A stretch of 64,000 bases of DNA from Ochotona curzoniae (GCF_017591425.1 NW_024467104.1:3285001-3349000); one strand, 5' to 3'. Shown: positions 31,848 to 43,560, counted from the first letter of the stretch. Numbers and translations are program-made. Notes: a model not told the origin generated them from the letters alone.

Positions 31848-32155
31848 GGCAGGATGCTAAGGCTCAGTGGCTAAATCCTCACCTGGTACACACAGGGATC
31901 CCTATGGATGCTGGTTCATATTGCAGCTTCTCCACTTCGCATCCAGCTCCCTGCTTGTGGCCTGGGAAAGTAGTAGAGGATGGTCCAAAGCCTTGGGATC
32001 CCTTACCCATGTGGGAGACCCTGAGGAGGCTCCTGGCTTCAGATTAGCACAGCTCTGGCCATTGAGGCCAATTAGGGAGTGAACAAGTGGATGGAAGATC
32101 TTTCTCTGTCTCTCCTACTCTCTGTAAATCTGCCTTTCTAATATATAAATAAAAG
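31848..32155 (+). mobile_element. Lagomorph SINE, first of a tandem pair
   Basis: Complete copy, 'gtgggcaggatgctaaggct' to a tail of AATATATAAATAAAAG. The next SINE begins within about 10 bases. Confidence 0.85.
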
Positions 32156-32162
32156 AAAAAAG

Positions 32163-32510
32163 TGGGCCTGGTAGCGTGGTGGCCTAGCGGCTAAGGTCCT
32201 CACCTTGAACGCACTTGGATCCCATATGGGTGCTGGTTCTAATCCCGACCATTCTGCTTCCCATCCTGCTCCCTGCCTGTGGCCCGGGAAAGCAATTGAG
32301 GACGGCCCAAGTCTTTGGGACCCTGCACCCGCCTGGGAGACCCAGAAGAAGTTCCTGGATCCTGGCTTTGGATCGGCATAGCATCGGCCATTGCAGTCAC
32401 TTGGAGAGTGAATCATCGGACAGAAGATCTTCCTCTTTGTCTCTCCTTCTCTCTGTATATCTGACTTTCCGATAAATAAATAAATAAATCTTAAAAAAAA
32501 AAAAAAGAAA
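32163..32510 (+). mobile_element. Young lagomorph SINE inserted in the A-rich tail of another
   Basis: Near-consensus copy (GTGGGCCTGGTAGCGTGG head, AATAAATAAATAAATC tail, then GAAA repeats to about 32523). The sequence AAGAAAAAAGT-like flanks both sides, consistent with insertion into the tail of the preceding SINE. Confidence 0.9.
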
Positions 32511-33194
32511 GAAAGAAAGAAAAAAGTATACACAAAAATCCATTTCTCATGATAATGTGGGGTTTTTCCTCCTCCTCCAAGGAAATAAGAACATGTTTCC
32601 TGATAATAATCTTCTAGCTTGTGTGTCCTAATTCAGGATCATTTCATTTTTGCTGAATTTTTCAACATGTGCATGGGAAAGCTGAATTTCTTTTCCGTTT
32701 CTTTGCTCAGGGCCAACTGAGCAAAACATTACCACTAGAGGGAGCCATTCCTCTTCTGAGCTTCTCCCTCGGACAGAAGTTTATTAACCTCATGATACCT
32801 AAACCAAGAAAACTCACCACCGCACGAACTTTCCCTTCCTTAAACTTCACATCTGTTTCTTCAGAGTTGGAACCCACTTCCCACGTGATGTCTCACACAA
32901 ATCATGAGGAGCACTCTATAGAAACTTCTTAGGGGCAGTTCTACACAATGAATCCAGGGACCCACAGCCTGGAGCTGAAAACGGATAGGGCACCCAGTGT
33001 GCTGCAGGACCAGTGATCACCAAACCTGAATGGGCGCAGGAACCACCTGGCAACTTGATGAGAATCAAAACTTCTACTTATCATCTCCAAGAGATTCAAA
33101 ATTTCCCTAGAACATGGCAAGAAGCACCCCCTGTCCCACCCCATTTCCTCTGATTCTGACGCAAATGGTCTTGTATCACACTTTGAAAAACACT

Positions 33195-33525
33195 GGGTTT
33201 TTTTAAAGATTTATTTTTATTAGAAAGGCGGATATACAGAGAGGAGAGACAGAGAGGAAGATCTTCCATCCGATCTTCCATCCACTCCCCAAGTGAGCGC
33301 AATGGCCAATGCTATGCCCATCCGAAGCCAGGAGCCTCTTCCTGGTCTCCCAGGCGGGTGCAGGGTCCTACAGCTTTGGGCCGTCCTCAACTGCTTTCGC
33401 AGGCCACAGGCAGGGAGCTAGATGGGAAGCGGGGTTGCCGGGATTAGAACCGGCGCCCATATGGGATTCCCGGGAGTGCAAGGCGAGGACCTTAACCATG
33501 GCGCCACGGCGCCCGCCGGGCCCGA
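33195..33525 (-). mobile_element. Young lagomorph SINE, reverse orientation
   Basis: Near-consensus. A 16-base segment near the pyrimidine end ('gatcttccatccgatcttcc') is duplicated locally. The flanks show only an approximate duplication (GAAAAACACTG and GAGAAATACTG). Confidence 0.9.
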
Positions 33526-33809
33526 GAAATACTGTTTTAAGTCAATGTTGTTGAAATTGTAAGTCCTGAAACTCTGATGGGTGTGGTATGATTTAGTAAA
33601 GTCTGAGACCACAGTTTATCTGAACCATCCAAGGGAGACTAGCACACCAGGAAGGTACCAGGCAACACGGTTTTCTACCACAGATTTAAAGCAGGACACC
33701 CAATGACACTTACAAATATACTTCTATATTACAACACTAAGTTTTCCAGCTTTGCCTATACTTACCATGTCATGATATATTTAAATATCATTCAGTTAAA
33801 CTTGTGACA

Positions 33810-34310
33810 TGTACTCCCTCCTCCACTGCTGGTGGAATTGCAGGCTGGTACAGCCACGAGGGAAGCTGGCATGGAGAATACCCAGACAACTGAAACTTCA
33901 CCTACCAGATGACCCAGTAATCCCACTTCTAGGAGTATAGGTCCTTCGAGAAGGTCCTGAGAGAAAGCAACGTGCACCCTCACGTTCACTGCAGCACAAT
34001 CAATACTTGCAAAAACATGGAAGCATCCTAGACAGAAACTAGTTCAGCCATTAAAAAGAATGAAATACAATTGTTTGCAGCCAAATGGGCCAAACTAGAG
34101 ACCATTATGCTAAGGGAAATGAGCCAATCCCAAAAAGTCAGATATCACGTTTGCCCTAATATAACATCCATCAAAAATACACAACAAAAACAAACACATG
34201 TAACCACACAAATGAAGGATGTAACAGAGACCAGACCACCAAGGATCAAGGCAAATCAACAGAATGCATTTCTACTAAGGAATGACAATGAAACTTCCAA
34301 ATATACCTAG
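33810..34310 (+). pseudogene. LINE-1 ORF2 C-terminal fragment, decayed
   Basis: Matches the L1 ORF2 end in + orientation with many lesions: 'ctccactgctggtggaattg' at 33822 corresponds to the Cys-rich region, and 'aatgggccaaactagagacc' with MLREMSQSQKVRYHV at 34086-34160 is the terminal coding stretch. Stops and indels break the frame throughout. Confidence 0.85.
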
Positions 34311-35235
34311 AGCAAATATATATATATATATGTATATATTACAATTCCTACATGCCAACAATGTCAAGACCCACATAAAGAGCAAAAGCTCAGAACCATT
34401 TCTCTTTCATCTCTAATTTTAACAGACTGTGCCCTGTCGATGCTCAGTGCTAACGTTGTAGGGGATGTTTGGCTCATCTTCTCGGGGAATGACTCTTTCT
34501 TGTTTCAATGTGCAGTTTTATGGCATTAAATTGGATTATTTTTCCTATGAACTTTACCTTTTCACACTTCCTAGTTATTTGTATCTTTCTCAATAAGATC
34601 TTGTGATTCATTAATCGATCATCCATAAGAGATTAATTGCTTGTAAACACCTGAGATTGTTGATGTCCCTTTTATCACTGTAATTGCTACATCTCATGAG
34701 TAATGATGTTCTAGTTTTTATTGTAATTTCTTTATCATCAGATGGGTCATGCACTGCAACTATTCCTACATGAGGGTTCCTGATTCTCTTTTTCACCACT
34801 CTAGCAACGCGTTGGTATTTTTGTTGCATGTTCATTAACTTCATGTTGATGACAATTTTCTGCTTTTCCCCCTGTGGTGGGCTGTGTACACCGGCTCTGT
34901 ATTTAAAGGGATGCATGATAGGAGTGTAGTGGAAACAGATACGTTCAGATGTGGAGACAGAGAGCAGTATGTCTCTATGCATCCAGTGCAAGGATGGACC
35001 CAGTGAGACGGCTGAAGATGTCCTGACAGCAGGATGCGGGACCCTCCGACACGGTCCATGCCTACATTGTCGGGAGACACTTCAGTGGCAGTGTGATGAC
35101 TTATGACTGTTCATGAAGGACATCACTGTAAAAGTAGAGGGGAAATCAGTTGGGAGGGGGAGGAACTTGGAGAGGAGGACGGGAAATCCCAGTGTCTATT
35201 AAACTGTGTCATAAAACAAATAAAAATACGATTTT
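34311..35235 (+). mobile_element. LINE-1 3' UTR
   Basis: Continues directly from the ORF2 fragment. Contains a (TA)n patch at 34316-34340 and the standard L1 3' UTR close ('gtccatgcctacattgtc', 'gaaatcagttgggaggggga', 'aaactgtgtcataaaac'). A further short L1 tail-like stretch follows at about 35275-35380. Confidence 0.85.
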
Positions 35236-35380
35236 TTAAATGGTAGGAAACACTATTAAAGCCAACAAAAAAATTGTAACTTGTACTAAGGGACTATATT
35301 ATTATGACAACTTAAGGGAAATAGAAAGAGAAGAAGGGCAGGGTTACGGTTGAATTCCTATAATATAAAACTCTATCATG

Positions 35381-35603
35381 GGGTCCCGGCACGGTGGCGC
35401 AAGTGGTTAAGGTCCTCGCCGGGACCCTGCACCCGCCTGGGAGACCTGGAAGAGGCTCCTGGCTTCGGATCGGCATAGCATCGGCCGTTGCGCTCACTTA
35501 TGGAGTGAATCATCGGATGGAAGATCTTCTTCTCTGTCTCTCCTCTCTGTATATCCACCTTTCCAATAAAAAAATAATCATAAAAATAAATCTTTAAAAA
35601 AAA
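35381..35603 (+). mobile_element. Young SINE with a clean internal deletion
   Basis: Head 'ggggtcccggcacggtggcgc' joins at about 35420 directly to 'gggaccctgcacccgcctgg', skipping roughly 110 bases including the B-box region and central body, then runs to a normal tail. Flanks share CTATCATG (35373-35380 and about 35604-35611). Without a B box this copy should not be transcribed by pol III, so it is probably a deletion after insertion or a variant source transcript. Confidence 0.88.
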
Positions 35604-35767
35604 CTATCATGAAAAACAGTGTTTTAAAAAAGTCTGGGGTAAGATAAAAATATCACAAAATCCATCTACTATATTTTTTTCAAGTACCAAAACACAGCCT
35701 TACAAACCATACATCTGATAAGGGGTTTATATTCAATATATAAAGGAATTTGAACAATCCAAGGGTG

Positions 35768-35985
35768 GGTGTTTGACCTAGCAGTTAGCATGGTGGTTGA
35801 GATGCCTGTGGCCCACACTGTGTTCAAACATTGGATCTAAGTTCCCAGTTACTGCACACCCATCAGAAGCAGAAGGGGCTGGCTCACGCACTTGGCTTCC
35901 TGCCACCCACCTGGATTGGGTTCTCGGCTTTGACCTGGCTCAGGATCAGCCACCGTGGGCAGAAAATAAATATGTAAAAAGAAAA
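35768..35985 (+). mobile_element. Old SINE
   Basis: Diverged C-repeat ('gttagcatggtggttgaga', 'gtgttcaaacattggatc', 'ggttctcggctttgacctgg') with a weak AATAAATATG tail. Confidence 0.5.
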
Positions 35986-35987
35986 AC

Positions 35988-36110
35988 AGGGCAGGTGTTG
36001 TGGCATAATGAGTTAGGTTGCTGCCTGGTATGCCTCTATTCCACACTGAAGTGCCTAGTTTGAGTCCCAGCTTACTCAGCTCTTCCAGTCCAGTTTCCTG
36101 ATAATCTGCC
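35988..36110 (+). mobile_element. Old SINE head fragment
   Basis: 'gggcaggtgttgtggcataa' to 'tttgagtcccagcttactc', 3' part missing. Confidence 0.6.
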
Positions 36111-36616
36111 AGAATTGTGACAAATAAACATCCATTGTCTATAAGTCACCCCATCTATGCCGTCTTGGCTGAGGCAACCCAAATGGAGCAAAACAACTGG
36201 CTTTCCTGGGCCTCCAGCTTAGATGCAACAGATGTGGGACTTCTCAGCCTCTATAAACACATGGGCCACTCCTTCCAAATGAAACCCTCTCAGCATGCTC
36301 ACACAGATCCTACTGGTTTCTCTAAAGCACACCGACCAGAGAGCATCATGTCCAGTCCTACTCAGATTCCAGAACTGAGCCATTGACTTGTTCTGTCCCA
36401 ACAGGCTTCTCACTTTTCCAGAAAATCATAAATGTAATTGCATAGCATATGGCCTTTTATATACTCATTTCACTTAGAATAACACTTTTAAAATTAACCC
36501 AGGTCACAGCTATCAAAAACATATCCTTCTTGTGGCTGTATCATCATTTACTTTATGAATTCATCTGCTGAGGAGACGTTAGTTTCCTTCCAGCTTTGGA
36601 GATTCTGAATAGGGTT

Positions 36617-36925
36617 GAAGGGGCAGGCGCTGTGACACATTGGATAAAGCCACCATTTGCACTGCTGGCATCTCCTATGAGCATCAGTTCATGTCCCAAC
36701 TGCTCCACTTCTGACCCAGCTCCCTGCTGATGGCCTGGGAAAACCAGTGAAAGATTGCCCAAAGGTTTTGGGCCCCTGTCACCCGTATGGGAGACCTGGA
36801 CGAAGCTCCTGGCTCCAGGCAGACCCAGCAATGCCTGTTGGGTCATCTAAAGGGTAAACCAGTGAGTAGATGTCTCTCCCTCTCCTTCTGTAACTCTTTC
36901 AAAATAAACAAATAAAATGTAAAAC
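36617..36925 (+). mobile_element. Lagomorph SINE, older subtype
   Basis: Complete copy: 'gaaggggcaggcgctgtgac' head, 'ctgtaactctttcaaaata' older-type tail. Nested in an ancient L1. Confidence 0.85.
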
Positions 36926-37036
36926 TAAATAAATATGGTCGCTATAAACATTTATACATAGGCCTTTGCATACACAGGTGCTTCCATTTTCCTTGGGTAA
37001 ACACGTTCAAGTGGAATTTATAGGTCCCACAGAGTG

Positions 37037-37059
37037 GTTGTTGTTGTTGTTGTTGTTGT
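37037..37059. repeat. (GTT)n microsatellite
   Basis: About eight uninterrupted GTT units. Confidence 0.95.
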
Positions 37060-37345
37060 ATAAGAAAGTTCTAAACTCTTCTAAGTAACTATACAGTTTG
37101 CATTCCTGCAAATGTGTTAGGATTCTGGCTGCTCCTCTTTCTTTGCTCTTGATATTACCAGATCTGCATTTTAACTACATTAAAAAGTATAGAAGGGCAT
37201 TTTGTTGCCATACTAATGTGGATTTTCAAATGCCAAAGAAACTGTGGATCTTCTTATGCTCGTGTTTGTCATCTGTGGATCTTCTTTGTTCAAAGATCTG
37301 TTCATTTATATGCCAATTTTTAATCAGGTTGCATTAATTTTTTAG

Positions 37346-37674
37346 GGCCCAGCGCAGTGGTCTAGCAGCTAAAGTCCTTGCCTTGAAACACCAGGATCCC
37401 ATATGGGTGCTGGTTCTAATCCCAGTGGTCCTGCTTCCCATCCAGCTCCCTGCTTGTGGCCTGGGAAAGCAGTCAAGGACAGGCCAAAGCCTTGGGACCC
37501 TGCACCGCGTGAGAGACTCAGAAGAGGCTCTGGGCACCTGGCTTCAGATTGGCTCAGCACCAGCCATTGCAGCCACTTGGGGAGTGAATCATAGGACGGA
37601 AGATCTTCCTCTCTGTCTTTGCTCCTCTCTGTATATCTGACTTTGCAATAAAAATAAGTAAATCTTTTTTAAAA
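37346..37674 (+). mobile_element. Young lagomorph SINE
   Basis: Near-consensus copy from GGGCCCAGCGCAGTGG to an AATAAAAATAAGTAAATC tail with A-run. No long duplication seen. Confidence 0.92.
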
Positions 37675-37756
37675 AGAATGCATATATAATTTTAAAGGAC
37701 TCGTGTGCAAATATTTTCCTTACCACTGTGATGTGACTCTTTTTTTAAATAATTTT

Positions 37757-39690
37757 TCTCCCCAAGCTGTAAACACTGCCTAGGTTGCCTCATCCTGAGG
37801 CAAGTGTCACACTGTTTGAAAAAAAAATCAGCCAGTAGCTGGTGGGCATTCTGAGCCAAATTGGTGAATGCCAAACCTGTGTGAACTATACCAGTATGCC
37901 AGCATAGTTGCCTATTCTAATTTCTTTTTCTGAAAGATATATGTGAGGAAGGCAGGAACACCAGGCCGGGACATGCCACCCTGGCCCTTTGATGGGGAGG
38001 GATGCTGCAAATTGCCCCAGGGAAGGGGATTTGGGGGCGTGTTGGAATGGAAAGAGCTGAGGCCATGTTTCACAGGGAAGGCTTGACTTCTGACGTCTTT
38101 CACAGACTGGACCACTGAACTCACAGGTAGATGAGGGAACTGAGAGCAGATGGGTTCGCCGACGGGCGGGATTGCAGGGCATATCTAAGTTAGGCTAAGG
38201 CACCCAACCATGGGGGGAGACCTGGGCTGGGCCATGCAGCATTGCCCGCTGCTCACTGGCTCACACAAAAGCTGGGGCCAGTGGACACGCCTGGCTGGGC
38301 TAGGCTACAGTGCCTGCCTGCTAGTGTCAGAGCAGGTGGTGGGCTATAGCACCCACCAGAACATGAGAGAACCAGACTTGTGGGCTTGCCTGTGTGGTAC
38401 TTAGAGATTTGGGGGGTGGTAAAGAATTGAGCCAGGCTGGACCACAGAACTCACCTGAAAGGAACCCACCTGACATTTGTAGGAGCCAGGACTGGGAGAA
38501 GGCCAGGCTGCAACAGGCTGCATTACCCACTGGCAGAATGAGAGCTAGAACAGGTTGTGGGCCATACCCAGCCTAAACTAGGCTGCAATACCCACCAGCA
38601 AGAGCTGAGACTGGGGTTGCGTCATGCCAGACTGGGCTGGAGTATTACCAACATACACAAATCCAGGGCCGGGGATAGGCTGGAAGGAGAACCATGAGAC
38701 ACTCCTGCTAGGCTTCAGCTCCCATTGGGGAATGTGAGAACCAGGGCTGTGGGAGGACCAGGCTGGGCAAGGCTGCAGTACCCATCAACATGCCTGTGGC
38801 CTGGGTTTGGAGGTGTGTCAGACGGGGATGAGCTCCAGCACCCACTGGTACTCAGAAGAGCCAGAATTGGTATGGGACAGGCTGGGTGAGGCCACAGCAT
38901 CTGCAGGCATGTGCCAGTACCAAGTGCCAAGTCCTGTCAGGCTGCAATGCAGCTATCACCTGGCAAGCACAAGAACCAGCACTGGGACTAGGCTTGCTAG
39001 GGAAACTCTGGGCACTCCCCTGCTGAATTGCAGCTCCCTCCAGTGAGAATGAGAACCACGGCTGGTGGCGAATCAGACTGGACAAGGCAGCAGCACCCAT
39101 CAGCATGTGTGTGAGCTGGTTCTGGGGGTAGGTCAAACTGAGCTAAGTTGCAGTACTCATGAGAGTGCACAAGATCCAGAAGGGATACAGGATGGACAAG
39201 GCTAGGCTACAGCAGAAGCTAGCATGCACAAAAACGGGCTGGGGGCAGGGCTGGTGGGAAGCAAGTAGGGGTCATCCCAACTAGGACAAGGCAATCTCTG
39301 CAGTATGTGAAGCCTGGGCCTGTGGTGGCCTCGGCTGCAGTAGGCCACAGCATCCATCAGTTCACATTAGAGACAGGGCAGGAATAGAACTAACCAGGCA
39401 GCTGCATCCACCTGTATGCGCTTTGGCTAGTACACGTGATGGGACCAAATCTGACTGACCCTCCATTGGCTGGCGCACAAGAGTCAAGTCTGACATCACC
39501 CCAGGCAAGGTTTCTTTGGGGATTCCCCAAGAAAACCACTGACCTCAAACCCCAGCCACAGGGAAAATCACAATATATGTGGCCCAACCTTGGAGTGCAT
39601 GCGCCAGGACTGGACCTCTTCTGTTGCTAATGTCTGACCAGCGGTCAGCATGCCCAGATGCACACAGTCCTCTAGTTCCAGACCTTAGCC
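37757..39690 (+). mobile_element. Unnamed retroposon family X, long copy with tandem array
   Basis: The first ~350 bases align with 41692-42090: both begin near 'gctgtaa/gg...gcctaggttgcc', share 'ggtgaatgccaaa', 'cagtatgccagca'-type sequence and the 'aggcttgacttc' block. A degenerate tandem array follows (38240-39230). After it, 39615-39690 resembles the start of the 3' domain at 42075-42160 ('gcatgcccagatgcaca' against 'gcatacccagatgcaca'). Beyond 39690 similarity is lost, so the 3' end is missing, diverged or of another subfamily. No long coding frame. Confidence 0.6.
38240..39230 (+). repeat. Degenerate ~60-bp tandem array (VNTR-like)
   Basis: The motif 'ggctgcagTacccatcag' with variants recurs at about 38343, 38517, 38582, 38636, 38711, 38772, 38832, 38892, 38941, 39027, 39089 and 39148, mostly 50-75 bases apart, each followed by a 'gagaaccagggctg'-type block. 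GC-rich and diverged between units. Confidence 0.75.
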
Positions 39691-40727
39691 TCCTCCTGCC
39701 CTGTCTACCAACAATCCAGCCTCAGCAGGGATCCACAAATCCAGTTTGTCAGTCATTCCCCACACACACCCCTGACAGCTGATTCCTTTGCCTACTTTCA
39801 GGAAGAATCCTGCCGGGTCAGGGTAGCCAGATCATTCCTTACCCTTGCTGTCTCCTCTTAGTAATTTTCCATCCACTGACAGTCCTACACCATCTTCCCC
39901 CACCAACTTGTCTCCCTGGACACAAATCCCCAGCTGTCTCCATGACACCTGGATTTTACCCAGTCCATCTCCCCATTGCCACAATCTTGACACCACGAGC
40001 AGTAATTCTGAATGAAATCTTCTGCACTATTTTAACAAATGTCAACATGACTTTCTGCACAAGTAACTAAGAGTGGGAAAGGGTAAGATATAAAGAGAAT
40101 CAGCAAGTACCCTACCTCCTAGGTTGAAGGTTTCAAAACTGGATGAGACTAGAAGGGATGACACTGGGGTTGAACACAAAAAGGAAGTGGTAACGAAACT
40201 ACCACAAATGGGGAAGAGTTTGGGCTTTAAAAATAACAGGAAGAAGAGAAGTATACTAGAAATGGGTCCAAGGCCTGGGACACTAGAGAAGGGAAAAAAT
40301 GGGGCAAGAAGCAGGCTTAAGAGGGAGAGTGAATTTCGGAAAGCTTTCCAGAGCGAAGGTCTGGGGCCATGACATTTAGTTTTCAGAAAAGTCTGTCTAG
40401 TGACTTCTTGAAGCTCAGGTTAGAGGGCCAGGAAAAGAGACAGGGTAGCACATGGGGAAAAAACGGAACAGGCTTGAACAAAGCACAGCACAAAGGACAC
40501 CTGCTTGCAGGTAGAATTTGCAGCCCCTAATGACTGCATGGTGAGGTACAGAGTGAGACAAGCAATTGCTCGATGTCTATCAGAGGTCATGGGCAAATGG
40601 TGAGAACCATTCGCCAAGAAAGAAGTACAGAAGGAGCCCATATATGGGGCAAAAGAACAGGTCATGCATGGGACAGCACATACCATTGAAGTTCCCTCAC
40701 AGCCACTGACTAAGTCATCTTAAGAAT
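39691..40727. other. Intergenic, unassigned
   Basis: Pyrimidine-rich then purine-rich DNA. No named repeat or gene recognised. Confidence 0.4.
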
Positions 40728-40735
40728 CATGTGAG

Positions 40736-41039
40736 GACCCAGCATGGTAGCCTAGTGGCTGAAGTCCTATGGGCATCGAGTCATGTTCCTGGATGCTCCA
40801 CTTTGTATCCAGCTCTCTGCTTATAGCCTGGAAAAGCAGTTGAGACAGCCCAAAGCCTTGGGACCCCACGCCCATGAAGGAGACCCAGAGAGGCTCCTGG
40901 TTCCTGGCTTCGGATTGGTTCAGCTCCAGCCATTGCGGCCACTTGGGGAGGGTGAACCAGCGAACAGAAGATCTTTCTCTCTGTCTCCTCTTCTCATTAA
41001 ATATGTTTTCCAGCAAAAATAAATAAATTCTTTTAAAAC
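40736..41039 (+). mobile_element. Lagomorph SINE
   Basis: Complete but diverged copy with an 8-bp duplication TCATGTGA at 40728-40735 and 41040-41047. Confidence 0.85.
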
Positions 41040-41357
41040 TCATGTGAACTAATGCCCATGAAACAATTAAATAGTTACTCCCAAAGTCACACTTGAGCTC
41101 ACAAAACCAAAAGGCAACCAGAAGCTTAAGTCTCCATGTTAAAGCCCTATGGCTTACACCACACTGCCTAAAACTGTGAGAAAACAGCTAACCTCTCCTG
41201 CGAAACACAGAAAAACGAAAGGAAGAGGGCTTGGTGAACCCAAGGGGTGCAAGCAGGAAGGCCTGGGCTAGCAGAGAGCTAAGGAAAGATATTACACAAC
41301 GTGTGAGGCAGGACCAGCTTCGGGTCTGCAGTCTGTGCGATTTCATCAAACTGGCTG

Positions 41358-41360
<3 letters not shown>

Positions 41361-41404
<44 letters not shown>
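41361..41404. repeat. (CA)n microsatellite
   Basis: Twenty-two uninterrupted CA units. Confidence 0.98.
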
Positions 41405-41406
<2 letters not shown>

Positions 41407-41691
41407 GTGCTTTACTAAATCCCTTTCCAGAAATCTACCTTCTCTATCTCGCAGCAAGTGCATTTTTTAGCCATTTCATAGAAAACGAAGATGTAAATCT
41501 TAGCGTTTAGCTACCTCATAGAATACGTTACATAAGTTTTAGAATATAACTTCAAAATGGGAAACAATTTTTCTAAATTAGAAATTGCAAAGGCCAGTTC
41601 TCCAAACAACTAAATAAAAGAATAATTGATTTAACTATGTAGAAAAATTTTACTTTCTGCCAACCACTACATAATCAAAAGGAAAATGGCT

Positions 41692-42619
41692 CCCCCGCTG
41701 TAGGCAACGGCCTAGGTTGCCTTATACGGAGGCAAGGGTTACACAGCGGAGAGAAAAAGAGCCAGTGGCTGGCGGGCATCCGGGGCCTGGTGAATGCCAA
41801 ATTTGTGTTAACTATGGCAGTGTGCCAGCACAGTCATCTCCTTTATTTTTTTATTTATTCTAAGTTTTTTAAAGATGTGTGGGAGGATTTAGCTCCGCAG
41901 GCCCCCAGCCTGGCTCGGGCTGGCCTGTGGAAGCACCATTTGGCACCAAGCACCTCATGCACAACCAGACACAGGGACTGTGGACTGACCAGCCAAAGGG
42001 GCAGTGGGATGTGTGCGAGGGAGGACCAATGAGGGAGTGTGTTGCAGGTGAGGCATGACTTCCATCAACAAGGCCACTGTACTTGCTGACCGCAGAGCAC
42101 ATGGATCAGAACGGGGCCTCCTCAGTGGCTAAGACAGAGCAGTAGATGGCATACCCAGATGCACATGGAGGATATGGCAGGCCATTGGGTACCATAGCAG
42201 AAGATGGAAGACAGAACACATTGTCAACTACCCCAGTCAGGCATTGACAGCAAATATCTGGGTAATGGGAGACTCCAGGGTAAACTATGACAGCCCAGTT
42301 CTAGGCCTTGAAAAATCTCCTCATCCTTGGATTGGTAGATCAACAGCATTTTCAGATCTATTGAGCAGAACCCTCGGAGCATGCTCCACATTGGAGGGCC
42401 TGGATGACATCGGACAGCTGTTCCCCATCCCCAGGTGCTGGGGTGTTTGGGAGGCTGGGTGCAACTTCTCCCTAATCGCCCCTCTTCCCCCAGACACAGG
42501 AAGAAGAAAAAGCAAATTTGAAAACAATGATCTCACCCTTTTCCCTAACCCTCGACCTTTCCCACTTTAACCAACTATGTAAACATCATCAAGATAAAAT
42601 TAGTATTTTAACAAAAAAA
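41692..42619 (+). mobile_element. Unnamed retroposon family X, near-complete short copy
   Basis: 5' domain (41692-42090) homologous to the start of the 37.7-kb copy, no tandem array, then the 3' domain (42100-42600) homologous to the copies at 11951 and 57950 (reverse), and an A-rich end 'aacaaaaaaag'. Approximate 11-bp target-site duplication GGAAAATGGCT (41681-41691) and GAAAAATGACT (42620-42630). Together these define a 928-bp element. Frames inside it do not match between copies, so it is non-coding. Confidence 0.7.
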
Positions 42620-42630
42620 GAAAAATGACT

Positions 42631-43414
42631 GGGAAATGTATTTGCAAAACATGTCCTAAATCTAAGTCTACAAAAAGCACACAAGATCCATAAGAACCCA
42701 GCGGCAATATAACGGAGCAGGACAAGGGAGCGTACAGAGTTGGAGGAAAGGAGGAACGGAGCTTATTCTAAGCACAGCAGGAATTGAACTTCATAAGGAA
42801 ACGCCAAAGCTAAAACATTTTTACTTTTCAAGCAGGGACTGCAAAGCCCATTCGTGCTTTTGATGTGAGACTCATATCAGCAAGAGTGGAATTTGGCATA
42901 AGCTCTTTGGAATTAAAAGTAGCAATGTTTACAGAAACTTCACATCTTGTACATGTATCCAGGAATTCATTTTCAATTGAACGTGCCGTAACTGGACATA
43001 GGTATAGAGTTCAATGGTGATATTCAGGAAAATGAGTCAAAACCTAAGGAATTGACTCGGGGCAATCAACATTCCCGTTTCTTTACCCTTCACCCATCTG
43101 TCCTGGGAAACGTGGAACTCCTGCAGTACTTTTCTAAAATAATAATAAATTGATATTCAAATAAAATGAAAAGGTGAACTACTAACAATAAATTGCTGTA
43201 AGCCATCGTGGGCGTGAGGAGCTGCCTGTGGACGCCATTGCCCAGCTTCCCTCCCCGCCAGCCCTGCTAACCCACACGCCCTCGCCCCAGACCCCAGGAC
43301 TGCACGCCCGCTTCTATGAATTCCACGCACGAGCAACAGCATCTTTCTAGACCAGGCGCTTCTCACGTATACCCTCCAGTCAATACACGCCTACTGCACC
43401 CCAAAAGACAGGTT
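42631..43414. other. Intergenic, unassigned
   Basis: No repeat or gene recognised. Confidence 0.4.
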
Positions 43415-43560
43415 CATTATATTGACACTGAACAAGGTTCCATTATGTGTTTCCACAACACGTTTCTAACCATTCACCTGTGACTAGTGGCCAGCTCATG
43501 GGAGTCCATCTCGGCTACTGTGAACAACGTTGCAGCAATACACTCGGCGACAGAAACCCT
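43415..43560 (-). mobile_element. Ancient LINE-1 fragment, reverse orientation
   Basis: 'gaacaaggttccattatg', 'accattcacctgtgac' and 'ggctactgtgaacaacgttgcagc' are antisense of the conserved ORF2 C-terminal coding region of old L1. Confidence 0.65.

Larger units (their letters stand above)
36400..37330 (-). mobile_element. Ancient LINE-1, reverse orientation, interrupted by a SINE
   Basis: Two flanking parts (36400-36616 and 36926-37330) read as antisense of old mammalian L1 ORF2 ('ttcacttagaataacac', 'cttttgtggctgtatcatcattt'-like, 'gtaaacacgttcaagtggaatt'). The intervening SINE at 36617-36925 and a (GTT)n tract at 37037-37059 are later additions. Confidence 0.6.

Noticed and set aside
32138..32533. 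131-codon minus-strand frame, and similar frames at other SINEs
   Set aside because: Recurring frames such as those with 'GAGWE' or 'LPACGLGKQ' motifs are translations of the SINE body and recur at each copy on either strand.
38200..39300. CRISPR-like array
   Set aside because: Units are long, diverged and lack identical repeats with unique spacers; this is eukaryotic VNTR-type DNA.
42244..42570. 108-codon frame in family X and the 148-codon frame in its reverse copy (57997-58443)
   Set aside because: The two homologous copies do not keep the same reading frame, so the repeat is not protein-coding.
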